A DNA stretch of 64,000 nt from Natronospirillum sp. (GCF_022565775.1 NZ_JAIUMC010000004.1:30337-94336), one strand, 5' to 3'. Positions 9,343 through 21,245 are shown, counted from the first letter of the stretch. The notes: generated by a model not told the origin, from the letters alone. Numbers and translations are program-made.

Positions 9343-11224
9343 CGGGGATTCGCATCAGTCACGTCGCATTCAGGTATTGTCTCCTCGCCTGGCCAACCAG
9401 ATTGCCGCAGGGGAGGTGGTTGAGCGTCCGGCCTCCGTGGTCAAAGAGTTGATGGAAAACAGCCTTGATGCAAAAGCCGACCGCATTCAGGTTGAACTGG
9501 AGCAGGGCGGCGTCAAACGGCTGCTGGTACGCGACAATGGTCGCGGCATCCCGGAGGACGACCTGGCGCTGGCGCTCAGCCGTCATGCCACCAGCAAGAT
9601 TCACAGTCTCGACGACCTGGAATCAGTGCAGTCCATGGGCTTCCGGGGGGAGGCGCTGGCCTCGGTCAGTTCGGTCTCCCGCCTGACGCTGACCAGTCGT
9701 CATGAGGCGGCTGAGCAGGCCTGGCAGGCCCGCACCAGTGGGCGGGACATGGTGCCCGAAGTGGCCCCCGCGGCGCATCCGGTGGGTACCAGCGTTGAAG
9801 TCCATGATCTCTTCTTCAATACCCCGGCCCGCCGCCGCTTTCTCAAGACCGAGAAAACCGAATTCAATCACGTCGAAGAAGCCTTCAAACGCATTGCCCT
9901 GGGTCAGTGGGGCTGTTTTCTGAGCCTGAAACACAATGGCCGGGTGGTACACAGCCTCAAGGCCTGCCATTCGCGCCCCGAGCAGGAAAAGCGGGTAGCC
10001 GACCTTTGCTCCCCGGAGCTGATGCAACAGTGTGTGTTCATGGAAATGGAGCACCTGGGCATGCGCCTCTGGGGCTGGCTCGGACTGCCGACGTTCAATC
10101 GGCGTCAGGCCGACATGCAGTATTTCTTCGTCAACGGGCGTCCGGTGCGTGACCGGGTGGTCAGCCATGCGGTCAGGCAGGCCTACCGCGACGTGCTGTT
10201 CCATGGCCGGCATCCGGCCTATGTGCTGTATCTGGAACTGGACCCCGCGGGCGTTGACGTCAATGTCCACCCGACCAAGCACGAAGTGCGTTTTCGCGAG
10301 TCGCGGCAGGTGCATGATTTTCTGTTTCGTACCCTGCATCGGGCGCTCGCCGAGGTCTCTCCGGATACCCATCAGCCGGCGGCCAATTTGTCGGCGGCCA
10401 CCCGAGAGCCGGAGATCAGGCCGGAACAGGGCAGTATGCCTCTGCGCGATCCTGGGTCGCAGTTTTCTGCTTCGGCGCCTGATCAGGGTGCCAGTGGGGG
10501 CGCTTCTGCCGGAATGGCACAGCCCACAGCCTTTGACAGCCCGGCCGCCCGCCACTGGCAACAGTCCAGAGCCCGCCCGGGCGTGGTGGCGGACCAGTTG
10601 GCCGCCTACCGGCAGTTGCATGCTGACGACGCCCGGGAGGCGCCGCCAATGGGATACGCGCTGGCACAGCTGCACGGTGTATACATTCTGGCGCAGAACC
10701 AGCACGGCCTGGTACTGGTCGACATGCATGCGGCTCATGAGCGGATTACCTACGAGCGCATGAAACAGGCGATGGATGACAGTCGTATCGCAGGGCAGCC
10801 GGTACTGGTGCCGCCGGTGGTGCATGTGTCGCAGCGGGAGGCGGACGCCGCCGAAAACTTCAATGACAGCTTCCGTGCTTTCGGGTTTGATGTGCGGCGC
10901 ACCGGGCCGGAGCAGATTTCGGTCTATGAGGTGCCGGTGTTTCTGCCTGCCCAGCAGGTCGAGGATCTGGTGCGTGATGTGCTGGCGGAACTGGTCCAGT
11001 TCGACACCAGTGATGCGATACTGGCCGCCCGTGATGGCATCCTGTCGACCATGGCCTGCCATGGTTCGGTGCGCGCCAACCGCAAGCTGACGGTGCCGGA
11101 AATGAATGCCCTGCTGCGTGACATGGAGATTACCGAACGCAGTGGCCAGTGCAATCACGGTCGCCCGACCTGGGTGCAACTGAGCATGTCAGAACTGGAC
11201 CGGCTGTTTTTGCGAGGCCAGTAG
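9335..11224 (+). CDS. mutL: DNA mismatch repair protein MutL, endonuclease type
   Basis: Matchmaker of mismatch repair with an N-terminal GHKL ATPase ([26 protein letters not shown]) and a C-terminal dimerisation domain of 629 residues in total. The C-terminal half carries the metal-dependent nicking motif in the form [12 protein letters not shown], plus ACHGSVRAN and CNHGRP. These mark the endonuclease-competent MutL seen in Pseudomonas, which lacks MutH, not the inactive E. coli form. The first motif position after Asp is Met instead of Gln, as in pseudomonads. It overlaps amiB by eight bases and miaA begins at the next base. Confidence 0.95.
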   Translation: MADGDSHQSRRIQVLSPRLANQIAAGEVVERPASVVKELMENSLDAKADRIQVELEQGGVKRLLVRDNGRGIPEDDLALALSRHATSKIHSLDDLESVQSMGFRGEALASVSSVSRLTLTSRHEAAEQAWQARTSGRDMVPEVAPAAHPVGTSVEVHDLFFNTPARRRFLKTEKTEFNHVEEAFKRIALGQWGCFLSLKHNGRVVHSLKACHSRPEQEKRVADLCSPELMQQCVFMEMEHLGMRLWGWLGLPTFNRRQADMQYFFVNGRPVRDRVVSHAVRQAYRDVLFHGRHPAYVLYLELDPAGVDVNVHPTKHEVRFRESRQVHDFLFRTLHRALAEVSPDTHQPAANLSAATREPEIRPEQGSMPLRDPGSQFSASAPDQGASGGASAGMAQPTAFDSPAARHWQQSRARPGVVADQLAAYRQLHADDAREAPPMGYALAQLHGVYILAQNQHGLVLVDMHAAHERITYERMKQAMDDSRIAGQPVLVPPVVHVSQREADAAENFNDSFRAFGFDVRRTGPEQISVYEVPVFLPAQQVEDLVRDVLAELVQFDTSDAILAARDGILSTMACHGSVRANRKLTVPEMNALLRDMEITERSGQCNHGRPTWVQLSMSELDRLFLRGQ

Positions 11225-12172
11225 ATGACGCTGCCGGTGATCTGTCTGATGGGGCCGACGGCCTCCGGCAAGACGGGCTTGAGCATAGAGTTGGCGCAGG
11301 CCCTGAATGGCGAAATTGTCTCGGTGGACTCGGCGCTGATCTATCGCCAGATGAATATCGGCACGGCCAAACCGGACCTACACGAGCGGGCCGGTGTACC
11401 GCATCACTTGATTGACATCCTGGACCCGGTCGAAAGCTATTCCGCACAGGATTTCCGCGACGACGCGCTGGCGCTGATCGACACCATCAGGCAGCGCGGG
11501 CGTACCCCCATTCTGGTGGGAGGCACCATGCTGTATTTCCGCATCCTGCTGTCGCCCATGGCCCACTTGCCGCCCGCTGATCCGAACCTCAGAGCCGAAC
11601 TGGACGCACAGTTCCGGACGCAGGGGCCCACGGCCCTGCATGGCGAACTGCAGCGCCTCGACTCCGAAGCGGCGGCGGCCATTCATCCGCACAACCGGCA
11701 GCGCCTGATTCGTGCCGTCGAAGTGTGCCGGCTGACCGGTCAGCCGATGACGGCGCTTTGGCGACGTGATCAGGTCTTGCCTGCGGCGGGCACGGTGAGC
11801 AATGACTTTCCCGGGCCGACCATACAACTGGCCGTGGCGCCTCGTGAACGCAAGACGCTGCACGGGCGGATAGAGAAGCGCTTTGACCGGATGCTCGCAA
11901 GCGGATTCGAGGACGAGGTGCGGGCGCTTTACGAGCGTGGCGACCTCACCGCCGAACATGCCTCGATGCGCTGCGTCGGGTACCGACAGATGTGGGATTA
12001 TCTGTCCGGTCATTTGCCGTGGAGCGCCATGCGTGAGCGCGGCATTATCGCCACCCGGCAACTGGCCAAACGACAATTGACCTGGCTGCGAGGCTGGCGG
12101 AATGTCGAGCACTTTGATACTCTTGCGCCGGATTTGGCACGGCAGGTGCTAGAGGCCATTCGGCGCTCTTGA
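11225..12172 (+). CDS. miaA: tRNA dimethylallyltransferase
   Basis: Transfers the dimethylallyl group to N6 of A37 in tRNAs reading UNN codons. Motifs seen are the P-loop GPTASGKTGLSIELA, the catalytic block SVDSALIYRQMNIGTAKP and GGTMLYFR. The product is 315 residues, as expected. Its ATG begins at the base after the mutL stop codon. It is followed by a 278-base gap before hfq that contains a promoter-like site. Confidence 0.96.
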   Translation: MTLPVICLMGPTASGKTGLSIELAQALNGEIVSVDSALIYRQMNIGTAKPDLHERAGVPHHLIDILDPVESYSAQDFRDDALALIDTIRQRGRTPILVGGTMLYFRILLSPMAHLPPADPNLRAELDAQFRTQGPTALHGELQRLDSEAAAAIHPHNRQRLIRAVEVCRLTGQPMTALWRRDQVLPAAGTVSNDFPGPTIQLAVAPRERKTLHGRIEKRFDRMLASGFEDEVRALYERGDLTAEHASMRCVGYRQMWDYLSGHLPWSAMRERGIIATRQLAKRQLTWLRGWRNVEHFDTLAPDLARQVLEAIRRS

Positions 12173-12290
12173 GCACTGAATTTGAGGTTCAGCATCTGCT
12201 TCAGACAAAACATCGATGTCGGCTGTCCAGCAGGCAAATTACCAACCGCCGCAAAGGCCCGTGAAAAACGCTGTGGCCCTTGCGTCACTT

Positions 12291-12299
12291 TGCTATAGT
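12291..12299 (+). promoter_or_regulatory. Candidate extended -10 promoter for hfq
   Basis: TGC followed by TATAGT forms an extended -10 element, about 150 bases before the hfq start. No good -35 is visible, which an extended -10 can tolerate. The 278-base miaA-hfq gap holds no gene; a long untranslated leader before hfq would fit the autoregulated hfq of other gammaproteobacteria. Confidence 0.45.
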
Positions 12300-12450
12300 A
12301 GTGCAGGTATGGAGTAACAGAGCCCAAGTTGTTGTGCGGGCAGAGTCTTTGGAGGCTTGAAAAAGCATCCGGTACGGCTCTGTCAGGTGCTCTGCCGAGG
12401 TTGCTGAGAACAGCATCCTGATAACTACTAGAAGAATTGAGGAGTGAACC

Positions 12451-12687
12451 ATGTCCAAAGGACAAAGCCTTCAGGACCCCTATCTTAACTTTTTGCGCAA
12501 AGAGCGCATCCCTGTGTCTATTTTCCTGGTCAACGGGATCAAGCTGCAAGGCCAGATAGAGTCCTTTGATCAGTTCGTGATTCTGTTGAAAAACACAGTA
12601 TCCCAGATGGTGTACAAGCATGCCATCTCCACCGTTGTTCCTTCGCGGCCGGTCAAGTTGCCGCAGCCCGAGGAGGACGAAGCCTGA
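12451..12687 (+). CDS. hfq: RNA chaperone Hfq
   Basis: Sm-like hexameric RNA chaperone of 78 residues that pairs small RNAs with mRNAs. The start [19 protein letters not shown], the Sm1 region ([16 protein letters not shown]) and the Sm2 signature YKHAIST are all present, with a short acidic tail. The ribosome-binding site GAGGAG is strong. hflX follows 15 bases later from a TTG start. With ProQ at 951-1586 the cell has both major classes of RNA matchmaker. Confidence 0.98.
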   Translation: MSKGQSLQDPYLNFLRKERIPVSIFLVNGIKLQGQIESFDQFVILLKNTVSQMVYKHAISTVVPSRPVKLPQPEEDEA

Positions 12688-12702
12688 TTGTGGAGAACCT
12701 GA

Positions 12703-14004
12703 TTGCTCTTTGAACGCGCCCAGGGCGGCGACCGGGCCATACTGGTCCATATCGACTTTCCAGAGGGTGATGAGCGCGAGGACGCCGCCGAATTCGTTGA
12801 ATTGGTGAATTCGGCTGGCGCCGAACCCATGACGTTGATCACCACCCGTCGCAATACACCGCATCCCAAGCTCTTTATCGGCTCCGGCAAGGTACAGGAG
12901 ATCAAGGACGCCATCAGCGAATATGAAGCCGATGTCGTGCTGTTCAATCACAGCCTGTCACCTAGCCAGGAACGCAACATAGAACGGGAAGTGGAGTGTC
13001 GTGTGCTGGATCGCACCGGCCTGATTCTGGACATCTTTGCCCAGCGGGCACGCACCCATGAGGGCAAGCTTCAGGTTGAGCTGGCCCAGTTGCAGTACCA
13101 GTCGACCCGACTGGTGCGAGGCTGGACGCACCTGGAGCGCCAAAAGGGCGGTATCGGGCTGCGCGGACCGGGTGAAACCCAACTGGAAACGGACCGCCGC
13201 CTGCTGCGGGATCGGATCGTCCATATCCAGCGCCGACTGGGCAAGGTGGAAAAACAGCGTAATCAGGGGCGACGTTATCGGCAGCGCTCCGACACGCCGA
13301 CAGTCGCGCTGGTGGGCTATACCAACGCCGGCAAGAGCACCCTGTTCAACGCGCTGACTGCTTCCAATGTGTATGCGGCAGACCAGTTGTTTGCCACGCT
13401 CGACCCGACGCTGCGCCGTCTGCAGGTCAAGGACCTGGGGCCGGTTGTACTGGCTGATACCGTGGGCTTTATCCGACACTTGCCGCACAAGCTGGTGGAG
13501 GCGTTCAAGGCGACTTTACAGGAAACAGCAGAAGCTGACCTTCTTTTACACGTCGTGGATTGCGCCGCCAGCGAGCGGGATGCGAACATAGAGCAGGTAA
13601 ATGAAGTGTTAAGTGAACTCGGGGTTGCTGAAAAGCCGACTCTTCTGGTGTTCAATAAGGCGGATTTGCTCGGCAAACCCGCCAATATTGACTTCACCGA
13701 GGACGGAGAGCCAGAACGGGTCTGGCTGTCCGCGCTGACTGGTGAAGGGTTCTCCCTGCTGCAAGACGCGATTGCGACGCGGCTCGGTGGTGATCTGTTC
13801 GCCGAGACGATCAGTGTGCCGCCCGCCTGGTCCGCATTGCGTGCGCAACTCTACAGCCTGGAGGCCGTGCAATCCGAGCGCTTTGACGACGAGGGGAACA
13901 GCCTGCTGGCCGTGCGCCTGCAGCGCAAGGACCTCCGTCGAGTACTGGGTCAGTGTGGTATTCCCGCCGGACATTATCTTGCAGAGCCGGAAACACTATA
14001 CTAA
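12703..14004 (+). CDS. hflX: Ribosome-associated GTPase HflX
   Basis: GTPase of the Obg-HflX class that splits stalled ribosomes under stress. It has an N-terminal HflX domain, an Arg-rich coiled linker (DRIVHIQRRLGKVEKQR) and a G domain with G1 GYTNAGKSTLFNAL, G3 DTVGF and G4 FNKADL. The start is TTG at 12703: the codon just upstream in this frame is a stop, GGAG lies 7 bases before, and the N-terminus (LFERAQGGDRAILVHI) aligns with E. coli HflX. The protein has 433 residues. Confidence 0.95.
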   Translation: MLFERAQGGDRAILVHIDFPEGDEREDAAEFVELVNSAGAEPMTLITTRRNTPHPKLFIGSGKVQEIKDAISEYEADVVLFNHSLSPSQERNIEREVECRVLDRTGLILDIFAQRARTHEGKLQVELAQLQYQSTRLVRGWTHLERQKGGIGLRGPGETQLETDRRLLRDRIVHIQRRLGKVEKQRNQGRRYRQRSDTPTVALVGYTNAGKSTLFNALTASNVYAADQLFATLDPTLRRLQVKDLGPVVLADTVGFIRHLPHKLVEAFKATLQETAEADLLLHVVDCAASERDANIEQVNEVLSELGVAEKPTLLVFNKADLLGKPANIDFTEDGEPERVWLSALTGEGFSLLQDAIATRLGGDLFAETISVPPAWSALRAQLYSLEAVQSERFDDEGNSLLAVRLQRKDLRRVLGQCGIPAGHYLAEPETLY

Positions 14005-14080
14005 TCGGGATTTCAAACAAACAGGCCCCGGGTGGCGGGGTAACGAACAATCAACCTGAACCTTAGAACTGGAGAAAACC

Positions 14081-15229
14081 ATGGCGTGGAATGAACCGCC
14101 TGATAACAGAAACAAAGATCAGGACCCCTGGGGACGACGCCCTAATGGAAATGGCAATCAGGGTGGCGGCCCACCTGACCTGGACCAGATTCTGGGTGAG
14201 TGGGGCAAAAAGCTGAACAGCATCCTGGGTGGCGGCAAGCGCTCTGGCGGTGGCGGGGGCGGCAGCTCCAGCGGCGGCGCTGGCCCTCAGAACATCAAGG
14301 GATTGGTGCTGGCAGCACTGATCGTCGTGCTGGGTGTGGGCCTCTACAATTCTTTCTACACCCTGGACGAACAGGAGCGGGGTGTGGTTCTGCGCTTTGG
14401 TACCTTCCACAAGCTGGAGATGCCCGGTCTGCGCTTCAAGCTGCCGCTGATCGATCAGGTGGAAAAGGTCAATGTCACCAACCTGCGGTCCTACAGCTAT
14501 CAGGATCTGATGCTGACCGAGGACGAGAACATCGTGGATATCTCCATGACAGTGCAGTTCCTGGCTACTGATGCGCGGGCGTTCGCGCTCAATGTTCGTT
14601 CGCCTGAACGCAGCCTTGAAGATGCCGCCGACTCTGCACTGCGCCATGAAATGGGTGGTGTGATCATGGATGAGGTGTTGACCGCCGGTCGAGCGCAGCT
14701 TGCGCTGAATGTGCGGGATCGCCTGCAGCGGTACCTGGATAACTATGGTGCCGGCATCGAGATTAGTGCGGTCAATATCCGTGAAGCCCGAGCCCCGCAG
14801 GAAGTCCAGGACGCCTATGATGATGTCATCCGGGCGCGTGAGGACGAACAGCGGTTGATCAACCAGGCGCAGTCCTACGCCAATGAGGTCGTGCCGCTGG
14901 CACGCGGTCAGGCGCAGCGGCAATTGGAAGAAGCGGAAGCCTACCGGGCCGAGCTGGTGGCTACGGCAGAAGGTGATGCCTCGCGCTTCACCCAGTTGGC
15001 TGTCGAATATGCCAATGCACCCGAAGTGACCCGCGAGCGCCTGTATCTGGAGACCGTGTCCCGTATCTACAGCGAGGTCAACAAGGTCATGCTGGACGTG
15101 CGTGAGGGCAGTAACAATCTGATGTATCTGCCATTGGACCGCCTGTCCAATGGAGCAAGCCGAATGAGCGACGATGATATCGATCGTCTGAGTGAGCGGC
15201 TTGAACAGCGTTCACGCAACCGGAACTGA
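14081..15229 (+). CDS. hflK: Membrane protease modulator HflK
   Basis: SPFH/band-7 protein that forms the large periplasmic HflK-HflC cage around FtsH. The first 75 residues are Gly/Ser/Pro-rich and cytoplasmic, followed by one transmembrane segment (GLVLAALIVVLGVGLYNSF) and the band-7 domain. The length of 382 residues is usual. It begins 76 bases after hflX and is followed 12 bases later by hflC. Confidence 0.95.
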   Translation: MAWNEPPDNRNKDQDPWGRRPNGNGNQGGGPPDLDQILGEWGKKLNSILGGGKRSGGGGGGSSSGGAGPQNIKGLVLAALIVVLGVGLYNSFYTLDEQERGVVLRFGTFHKLEMPGLRFKLPLIDQVEKVNVTNLRSYSYQDLMLTEDENIVDISMTVQFLATDARAFALNVRSPERSLEDAADSALRHEMGGVIMDEVLTAGRAQLALNVRDRLQRYLDNYGAGIEISAVNIREARAPQEVQDAYDDVIRAREDEQRLINQAQSYANEVVPLARGQAQRQLEEAEAYRAELVATAEGDASRFTQLAVEYANAPEVTRERLYLETVSRIYSEVNKVMLDVREGSNNLMYLPLDRLSNGASRMSDDDIDRLSERLEQRSRNRN

Positions 15230-15241
15230 GGGGAATAACCA

Positions 15242-16135
15242 ATGAGCACACGTAGCGTTACCATACTGGTTGTCCTGGGTCTGGTTGTTTTGCTGCTAAG
15301 CCAGACACTGTACATCGTGACCGAGAAAGAGCGCGCCATTCAGCTGCGCTTCGGTGAAGTGGTGGTTGATGACGTGCCTTCCGGTCTGCACTGGAAGGTG
15401 CCGTTTATCGACACCGTGGCCAAGTTCGACAGCCGCGTACTGACCAACAACTCGCAACCCGAGCGCTTCCTGACGGTTGGGCGTGAGAATCTGATCGTGG
15501 ATGCCTTCGTCAAGTGGCGGGTGGATCGTCCGCGTGACTTTTATCGTGCCACGGCAGGTGATGAGTTTGCTGCCTCAGAGCGCCTGACCGCCATTGCCAA
15601 CGATGCATTGCGCGCCGCCTTCGGTGTGCGCACCATCTTCGAGGTGGTTTCCGGCGATCGTGACGAACTGATCCGAGAAGTGACGCGTCAGGTCGACGAG
15701 GCGGGCAGTTCTGCACTGGGTGTTGAGGTCGTGGACGTCCGGATCAAGCGGATCGACCTTCCGCAGGAAGTCAGCGCGGCGGTATTCAGCCGGATGGAAT
15801 CGGACCGGGAGCGTGAAGCCCGTGAGATTCGTTCGCGTGGTGAAGAGCAGGCCGAAGGGATCCGCGCCAACGCTGATCGTCAGCGTACGGAAATCATCGC
15901 CAACGCCTATCGCCAGGCGCAGTTCGTCCGCGGTGAAGGTGATGCCGAGGCGGCACAGACCTATGCCCAGGCTTTCGAGACTGACCGGGATTTCTATTCC
16001 TTCTGGCGCAGTCTGCAGGCCTACAACGATGCCTTCAGCAGTGACGACCTGTTCGTCATTGAGCCCGACAATGCGTTCTTCAGGTTCATGCATGATGCCA
16101 ATGCAACAACGGGCATTACGCTGAGTGTTGAGTAA
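15242..16135 (+). CDS. hflC: Membrane protease modulator HflC
   Basis: Second subunit of the FtsH-bound HflKC complex. It has an N-terminal membrane anchor (ILVVLGLVVLLLSQTLYIV) and a band-7 domain (TEKERAIQLRFGEVV). Its 297 residues match the family. A strong terminator lies 46 bases after the stop, so the hflX-hflK-hflC unit ends here. The small DUF2065 gene often found next in pseudomonads is missing. Confidence 0.95.
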   Translation: MSTRSVTILVVLGLVVLLLSQTLYIVTEKERAIQLRFGEVVVDDVPSGLHWKVPFIDTVAKFDSRVLTNNSQPERFLTVGRENLIVDAFVKWRVDRPRDFYRATAGDEFAASERLTAIANDALRAAFGVRTIFEVVSGDRDELIREVTRQVDEAGSSALGVEVVDVRIKRIDLPQEVSAAVFSRMESDREREAREIRSRGEEQAEGIRANADRQRTEIIANAYRQAQFVRGEGDAEAAQTYAQAFETDRDFYSFWRSLQAYNDAFSSDDLFVIEPDNAFFRFMHDANATTGITLSVE

Positions 16136-16180
16136 GCACGAAAACGGGTGAGACTTGATCGCATAAGCGGTATACTCCGG

Positions 16181-16207
16181 AAACCGGGCCAAACGGCCCG
16201 GTTTTTT
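16181..16207 (+). terminator. Rho-independent terminator after hflC
   Basis: A perfect 10-bp stem (AAACCGGGCC / GGCCCGGTTT) with an AAAC loop is followed by a T run of six, the last three stem bases included. It separates the hfl unit from hisZ. Confidence 0.85.
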
Positions 16208-16298
16208 GTTGTCTGTGATCCGGGCTTTCGGGTCAGATGCGGTGAAATTCGTCGCGCTATGACATGAGTACCAAACTGAGATCAGTATTCGATTCCCT

Positions 16299-17483
16299 AT
16301 GAGTCAGACCGACCGCTGGCTGTTGCCAGACGCCATTGAGGAGGTACAGCCTCCGCTGGCCGGACATGTCGAGCGCCTGCGCCGACGCAGCCTCGATTAT
16401 TTCGCCCGCTGGGGCTATGAGCTGGTGATGCCACCCCAGGCCGAGTTTCTGGAAAGTCTGCTGGCCGGCATGGCCAGTGACCTGGACCTTTTGACCTTCA
16501 AGGTAACCGACCAGCTGTCGGGCCGATTGCTGGGCATCAGCCCTGACCTGACGCAACAGGTGGCGCGCATGGACGCCCATAGTATCGGGCGTCAGGGGGT
16601 GGCACGGTACTGCTATTGCGCCCCGGTTCTGAATGCGCGCAAGGCCTCTCTGCTGAGTTCCCGCAATCCGCTGCAATTGGGTGCCGAGCTCTATGGCAGT
16701 GCCAATGCTGCGGCCGACCTGGAGATCATCTGCTTGATGGTCGGCCTGGCCGAAGATGTGGGACTGGATCAACTGACGCTGGATGTGGGTCATGTCGGCA
16801 TCTACCGGGCTTTGGTGGAGCCTCTGGAGTTGCGTCCGCAGCAGCGCGCGGAACTGTTTGATTTGATGCGCCAGCGGGCCTTGCCGGAACTGGAAGCCTG
16901 GTTGCACCGGGAAGTCGATGACGAAGACGCGCGCTCGGTGCTTTTGGCGCTGCCTGGCTGGTCCGGTGGCCCGGAAGTGCTGTCCGGCCTTCAGGAGCGT
17001 CTGGCGCGGTTCGCGGTTGCGGAGCCTCTGGCAGCGCTGCAGCAGTTGATTGCAACCCTGCAGGTCAGGTTGCCCGAAGTGTCGCTGCATGTTGACCTGG
17101 CCGAACTGCGCGACTTCAACTATCACACCGGTCTGGTGTTTTCGCTGTTCCATCGGCAACACGGGCATGCGATTGCCAAGGGTGGGCGCTACGACGACAC
17201 GGGCGCAGCTTATGGCCGCTCGAGACCGGCGACCGGTTTTTCGGCCGATCTGAAGACGCTGGCCGGGCTGACGGCAGAGCGACGCAGTCGTCAGCCGCGC
17301 CGTATATTTGTCCCGGCTCAGGACGATGCCGGGCTGCAGTCTACAGTGCGCCAGTTGCGCGCTGAAGGCGAGGTGCTGATACAGGGATTTGGTGATGTCG
17401 AGGCCGAAGCCCGGTCTCTGGATTGTACCCATCGGCTGGCCGAGCACTCCGGTGCCTGGCATATCATGCCGTTGGAAGACTGA
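16299..17483 (+). CDS. hisZ: ATP phosphoribosyltransferase regulatory subunit HisZ
   Basis: Histidyl-tRNA-synthetase-like protein without tRNA charging activity that partners short-form HisG in the first step of histidine synthesis. Class II core blocks are seen (RRRSLDYFARWGYELVMPP, GGRYDDTGAAYGRSRPATGF), and the anticodon-binding domain is missing. It has 394 residues. HisG is not in the window; the presence of HisZ predicts a short HisG elsewhere. purA follows 34 bases later, the standard gammaproteobacterial order. Confidence 0.92.
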   Translation: MSQTDRWLLPDAIEEVQPPLAGHVERLRRRSLDYFARWGYELVMPPQAEFLESLLAGMASDLDLLTFKVTDQLSGRLLGISPDLTQQVARMDAHSIGRQGVARYCYCAPVLNARKASLLSSRNPLQLGAELYGSANAAADLEIICLMVGLAEDVGLDQLTLDVGHVGIYRALVEPLELRPQQRAELFDLMRQRALPELEAWLHREVDDEDARSVLLALPGWSGGPEVLSGLQERLARFAVAEPLAALQQLIATLQVRLPEVSLHVDLAELRDFNYHTGLVFSLFHRQHGHAIAKGGRYDDTGAAYGRSRPATGFSADLKTLAGLTAERRSRQPRRIFVPAQDDAGLQSTVRQLRAEGEVLIQGFGDVEAEARSLDCTHRLAEHSGAWHIMPLED

Positions 17484-17508
17484 ATGCAACGCTAACTGGA
17501 AGGGTTGA

Positions 17509-18813
<1,305 letters not shown>

Positions 18814-18896
18814 AGACGTGTTGTGCCGAGGCGTAAGACGCCTCAGCATGACCCGCTCAGTCCCCGGGCCGGCGAGGCGCGCGAGAGGAGTCATTT

Positions 18897-21245
18897 TTGA
18901 GTAGGAAGAACAACCGCAAGCAGGATGCACCACAACAGGATCCCTTTCTGGAGCGCGAAGCCGGCAAATACGAGACGCCGGTGCCCAGTCGGGAATTTCT
19001 GCTGCAATATCTGGCCGAGCGCCAGGGGCCTGCGACACATGCTGAACTGGTCGTTGAACTGGACCTGCAGTCAGAGGAAGAAATCGAAGGTCTGCGCCGG
19101 CGGCTGATCGCCATGACCCGCGACGGTCAGGTGCTGTGCTCGCGTCAGGGCGCTTATGCCCTAGTCGATCGCATGAGCCTGATCCGTGGCCGTGTGCAAG
19201 GTCACCCTGATGGTCATGGGCTGCTTATTCCGGACGACGGCGGAGAGGCTCTGGCCTTGTCACATCGCCAGATGAAGACCTGTTTCCACGGCGACCGGGT
19301 ACTTGCCCGGCGCCTGGATACCAGCCAGCGCGGCCGACCGGAAGGCAAAATCGTTGAAGTGCTCGAGCGCAACACGGCACAGGTCGTGGGGCGCTATCAC
19401 AGTGAATCCGGGGTGGCCTATGTGATCCCGGAAAATCCGCGTGTAGCGCATGATGTACTGGTGCCCGAGGGCAAGTCTGCTGGTGCCAGTGCCGGTGATA
19501 TCGTGACCGTCAAGATCACCATCCAGCCCGACAGCCGCCGGCAGCCGGTCGGCGAGGTCATCGAAGTGCTGGGACGCTCAATGGCGCCCGGCATGGAAAT
19601 CGACATTGCCCTGCGCAGTCATGATATTCCCTGGGAATGGCCGGATGACATCGACGCGCAACTGCGCTCGATTCCTGATGAAGTGCAGGAAAAGGATCTG
19701 GACAACCGCTTTGACCTGCGTGACCGACCCTTTGTCACGATAGACGGCGCCGACGCCCGCGATTTCGATGACGCTCTCTGCGCCAGTCGCAAGGTCAGCG
19801 GTGGCTGGCGGCTCTGGGTAGCCATTGCTGATGTCAGCCACTATATCCGGCCGGGTACACCGCTTGACCAGGAAGCCGAGCGGCGCGCCACCTCGGTCTA
19901 CTTCCCGGAGCGGGTGGTGCCGATGTTGCCGGAGAAGCTCTCCAATGGGCTGTGCTCGCTGAACCCGGCCGTCGACAGACTGGTCATGGTCTGTGAGATG
20001 AACATAGGCCGCAATGGTGAGGTTGATGATTACCAGTTCTATGAAGCCGTTATTCACAGCCATGCGCGCCTGACCTATGAACAGGTGTGGCAGTGGATGC
20101 AGGGCAGCCGGGAAGCCGTGCGCGACCAGGTGGTGATGGATGAACAGAAGGTTGAACGCACACTCAAGCATCTGGTGCAGATGCACAAGGTGTTCCGCAA
20201 GGCACGTGCTGTGCGCGGAGCTATGGACATCGAGACCATCGAGCCGCGCATCGTGTTCGGCGCGGACAAGAAAATCGAAAAGATCGTGCCCTATCAACGC
20301 AATGATGCCCACCGCATCATCGAAGAATGCATGCTGGCGGCCAACACCTGCACTGGCGACCTGTTGGAGGCTTCGGAGCTGCCTGCCCTGTATCGGGTCC
20401 ATGACGGCCCGACAATAGAAAAGCTGGAGGCGCTGCGCGGCTATCTGGGCGAACTGGGGCTGGTATTGCCTGGTGGCGATGACCCGGAACCCGAAGACTA
20501 TCGCCATCTGATGAATCAGATTCAGGGGCGCCAGGACCGTGAGGCCATTCAGGGGATGATTCTGCGCAGCCTGTCTCAGGCCGTCTACCAGCCGGACAAC
20601 CTGGGCCACTTTGGCCTGGCGTATGACGCCTATGCCCATTTCACTTCACCGATCCGGCGCTACCCCGATCTGCTGGTGCACCGGGCGATCAGGGCCCTGA
20701 TCCGCAGCGGCCGACGCGGTGCCAGTGTGAAGCGCCCGCGCGGCATGGCGAAAGAGAATCTGGCCACCTATTATCCCTACGACGAGGGTCGCATGAACGC
20801 GCTGGGCGAGCACTGTTCGCACTGTGAGCGACGGGCCGACGATGCCACGCGGGATGTGCTGGCCTGGCTGAAGTGCGAATTCATGCAGGATCACATCGGT
20901 GACGTCTTCAATGGCAAGATCACGTCGGTACTGGGCTTCGGCCTGTTTGTACAGCTGGAAGAATACTGGATTGACGGTCTGATCCATGTCACCGCCCTGT
21001 CGCGCGACTATTATGTGTTCGATGCGGCGCGTCAGCGCCTGGTCGGCGAGCGCACCCGGGTGGTTCACCGCCTGGGCGATCCGGTACAGGTGCGGGTTGT
21101 GCGCGTCTCGCTCGACGATCGCAAGATCGACTTCGAGCTGGTGCCCGAGAAAAAGCCCAAGCAGGCGGATGATGACGCGCCGCTGCCCGGTGAAGGGCGC
21201 ACCCGCAAGAAGCGGGCGCGCAAGAGCCGCAGACGACCCTATTGA
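18897..21245 (+). CDS. rnr: Ribonuclease R
   Basis: Processive 3'-5' exoribonuclease able to unwind structured RNA, with roles in rRNA quality control and cold or stress survival. Domains in order are an N-terminal winged helix (about 20-85), two cold-shock domains, the RNB catalytic domain with the acidic cluster DARDFDDALCA, an S1 domain (GDVFNGKITSVLGFGLFVQL) and a basic C-terminal tail (RKKRARKSRRRP). It has 782 residues. The start is TTG: GGAG at 18887-18890 gives correct spacing. A small hairpin (GAGGCG / CGCCTC, 18828-18844) lies between purA and this gene. Confidence 0.96.
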   Translation: MSRKNNRKQDAPQQDPFLEREAGKYETPVPSREFLLQYLAERQGPATHAELVVELDLQSEEEIEGLRRRLIAMTRDGQVLCSRQGAYALVDRMSLIRGRVQGHPDGHGLLIPDDGGEALALSHRQMKTCFHGDRVLARRLDTSQRGRPEGKIVEVLERNTAQVVGRYHSESGVAYVIPENPRVAHDVLVPEGKSAGASAGDIVTVKITIQPDSRRQPVGEVIEVLGRSMAPGMEIDIALRSHDIPWEWPDDIDAQLRSIPDEVQEKDLDNRFDLRDRPFVTIDGADARDFDDALCASRKVSGGWRLWVAIADVSHYIRPGTPLDQEAERRATSVYFPERVVPMLPEKLSNGLCSLNPAVDRLVMVCEMNIGRNGEVDDYQFYEAVIHSHARLTYEQVWQWMQGSREAVRDQVVMDEQKVERTLKHLVQMHKVFRKARAVRGAMDIETIEPRIVFGADKKIEKIVPYQRNDAHRIIEECMLAANTCTGDLLEASELPALYRVHDGPTIEKLEALRGYLGELGLVLPGGDDPEPEDYRHLMNQIQGRQDREAIQGMILRSLSQAVYQPDNLGHFGLAYDAYAHFTSPIRRYPDLLVHRAIRALIRSGRRGASVKRPRGMAKENLATYYPYDEGRMNALGEHCSHCERRADDATRDVLAWLKCEFMQDHIGDVFNGKITSVLGFGLFVQLEEYWIDGLIHVTALSRDYYVFDAARQRLVGERTRVVHRLGDPVQVRVVRVSLDDRKIDFELVPEKKPKQADDDAPLPGEGRTRKKRARKSRRRPY

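Noticed and set aside
9623..11179. Long minus-strand open frame (518 codons) opposite mutL
   Set aside because: An antisense shadow of a well-defined MutL; the product is His/Gln/Arg-rich with no family features. Long antisense frames are expected at this GC content.
12272..12295. Sigma-54-like TGGC...TTGC before hfq
   Set aside because: The distance between the GG and GC elements does not match the -24/-12 rule.
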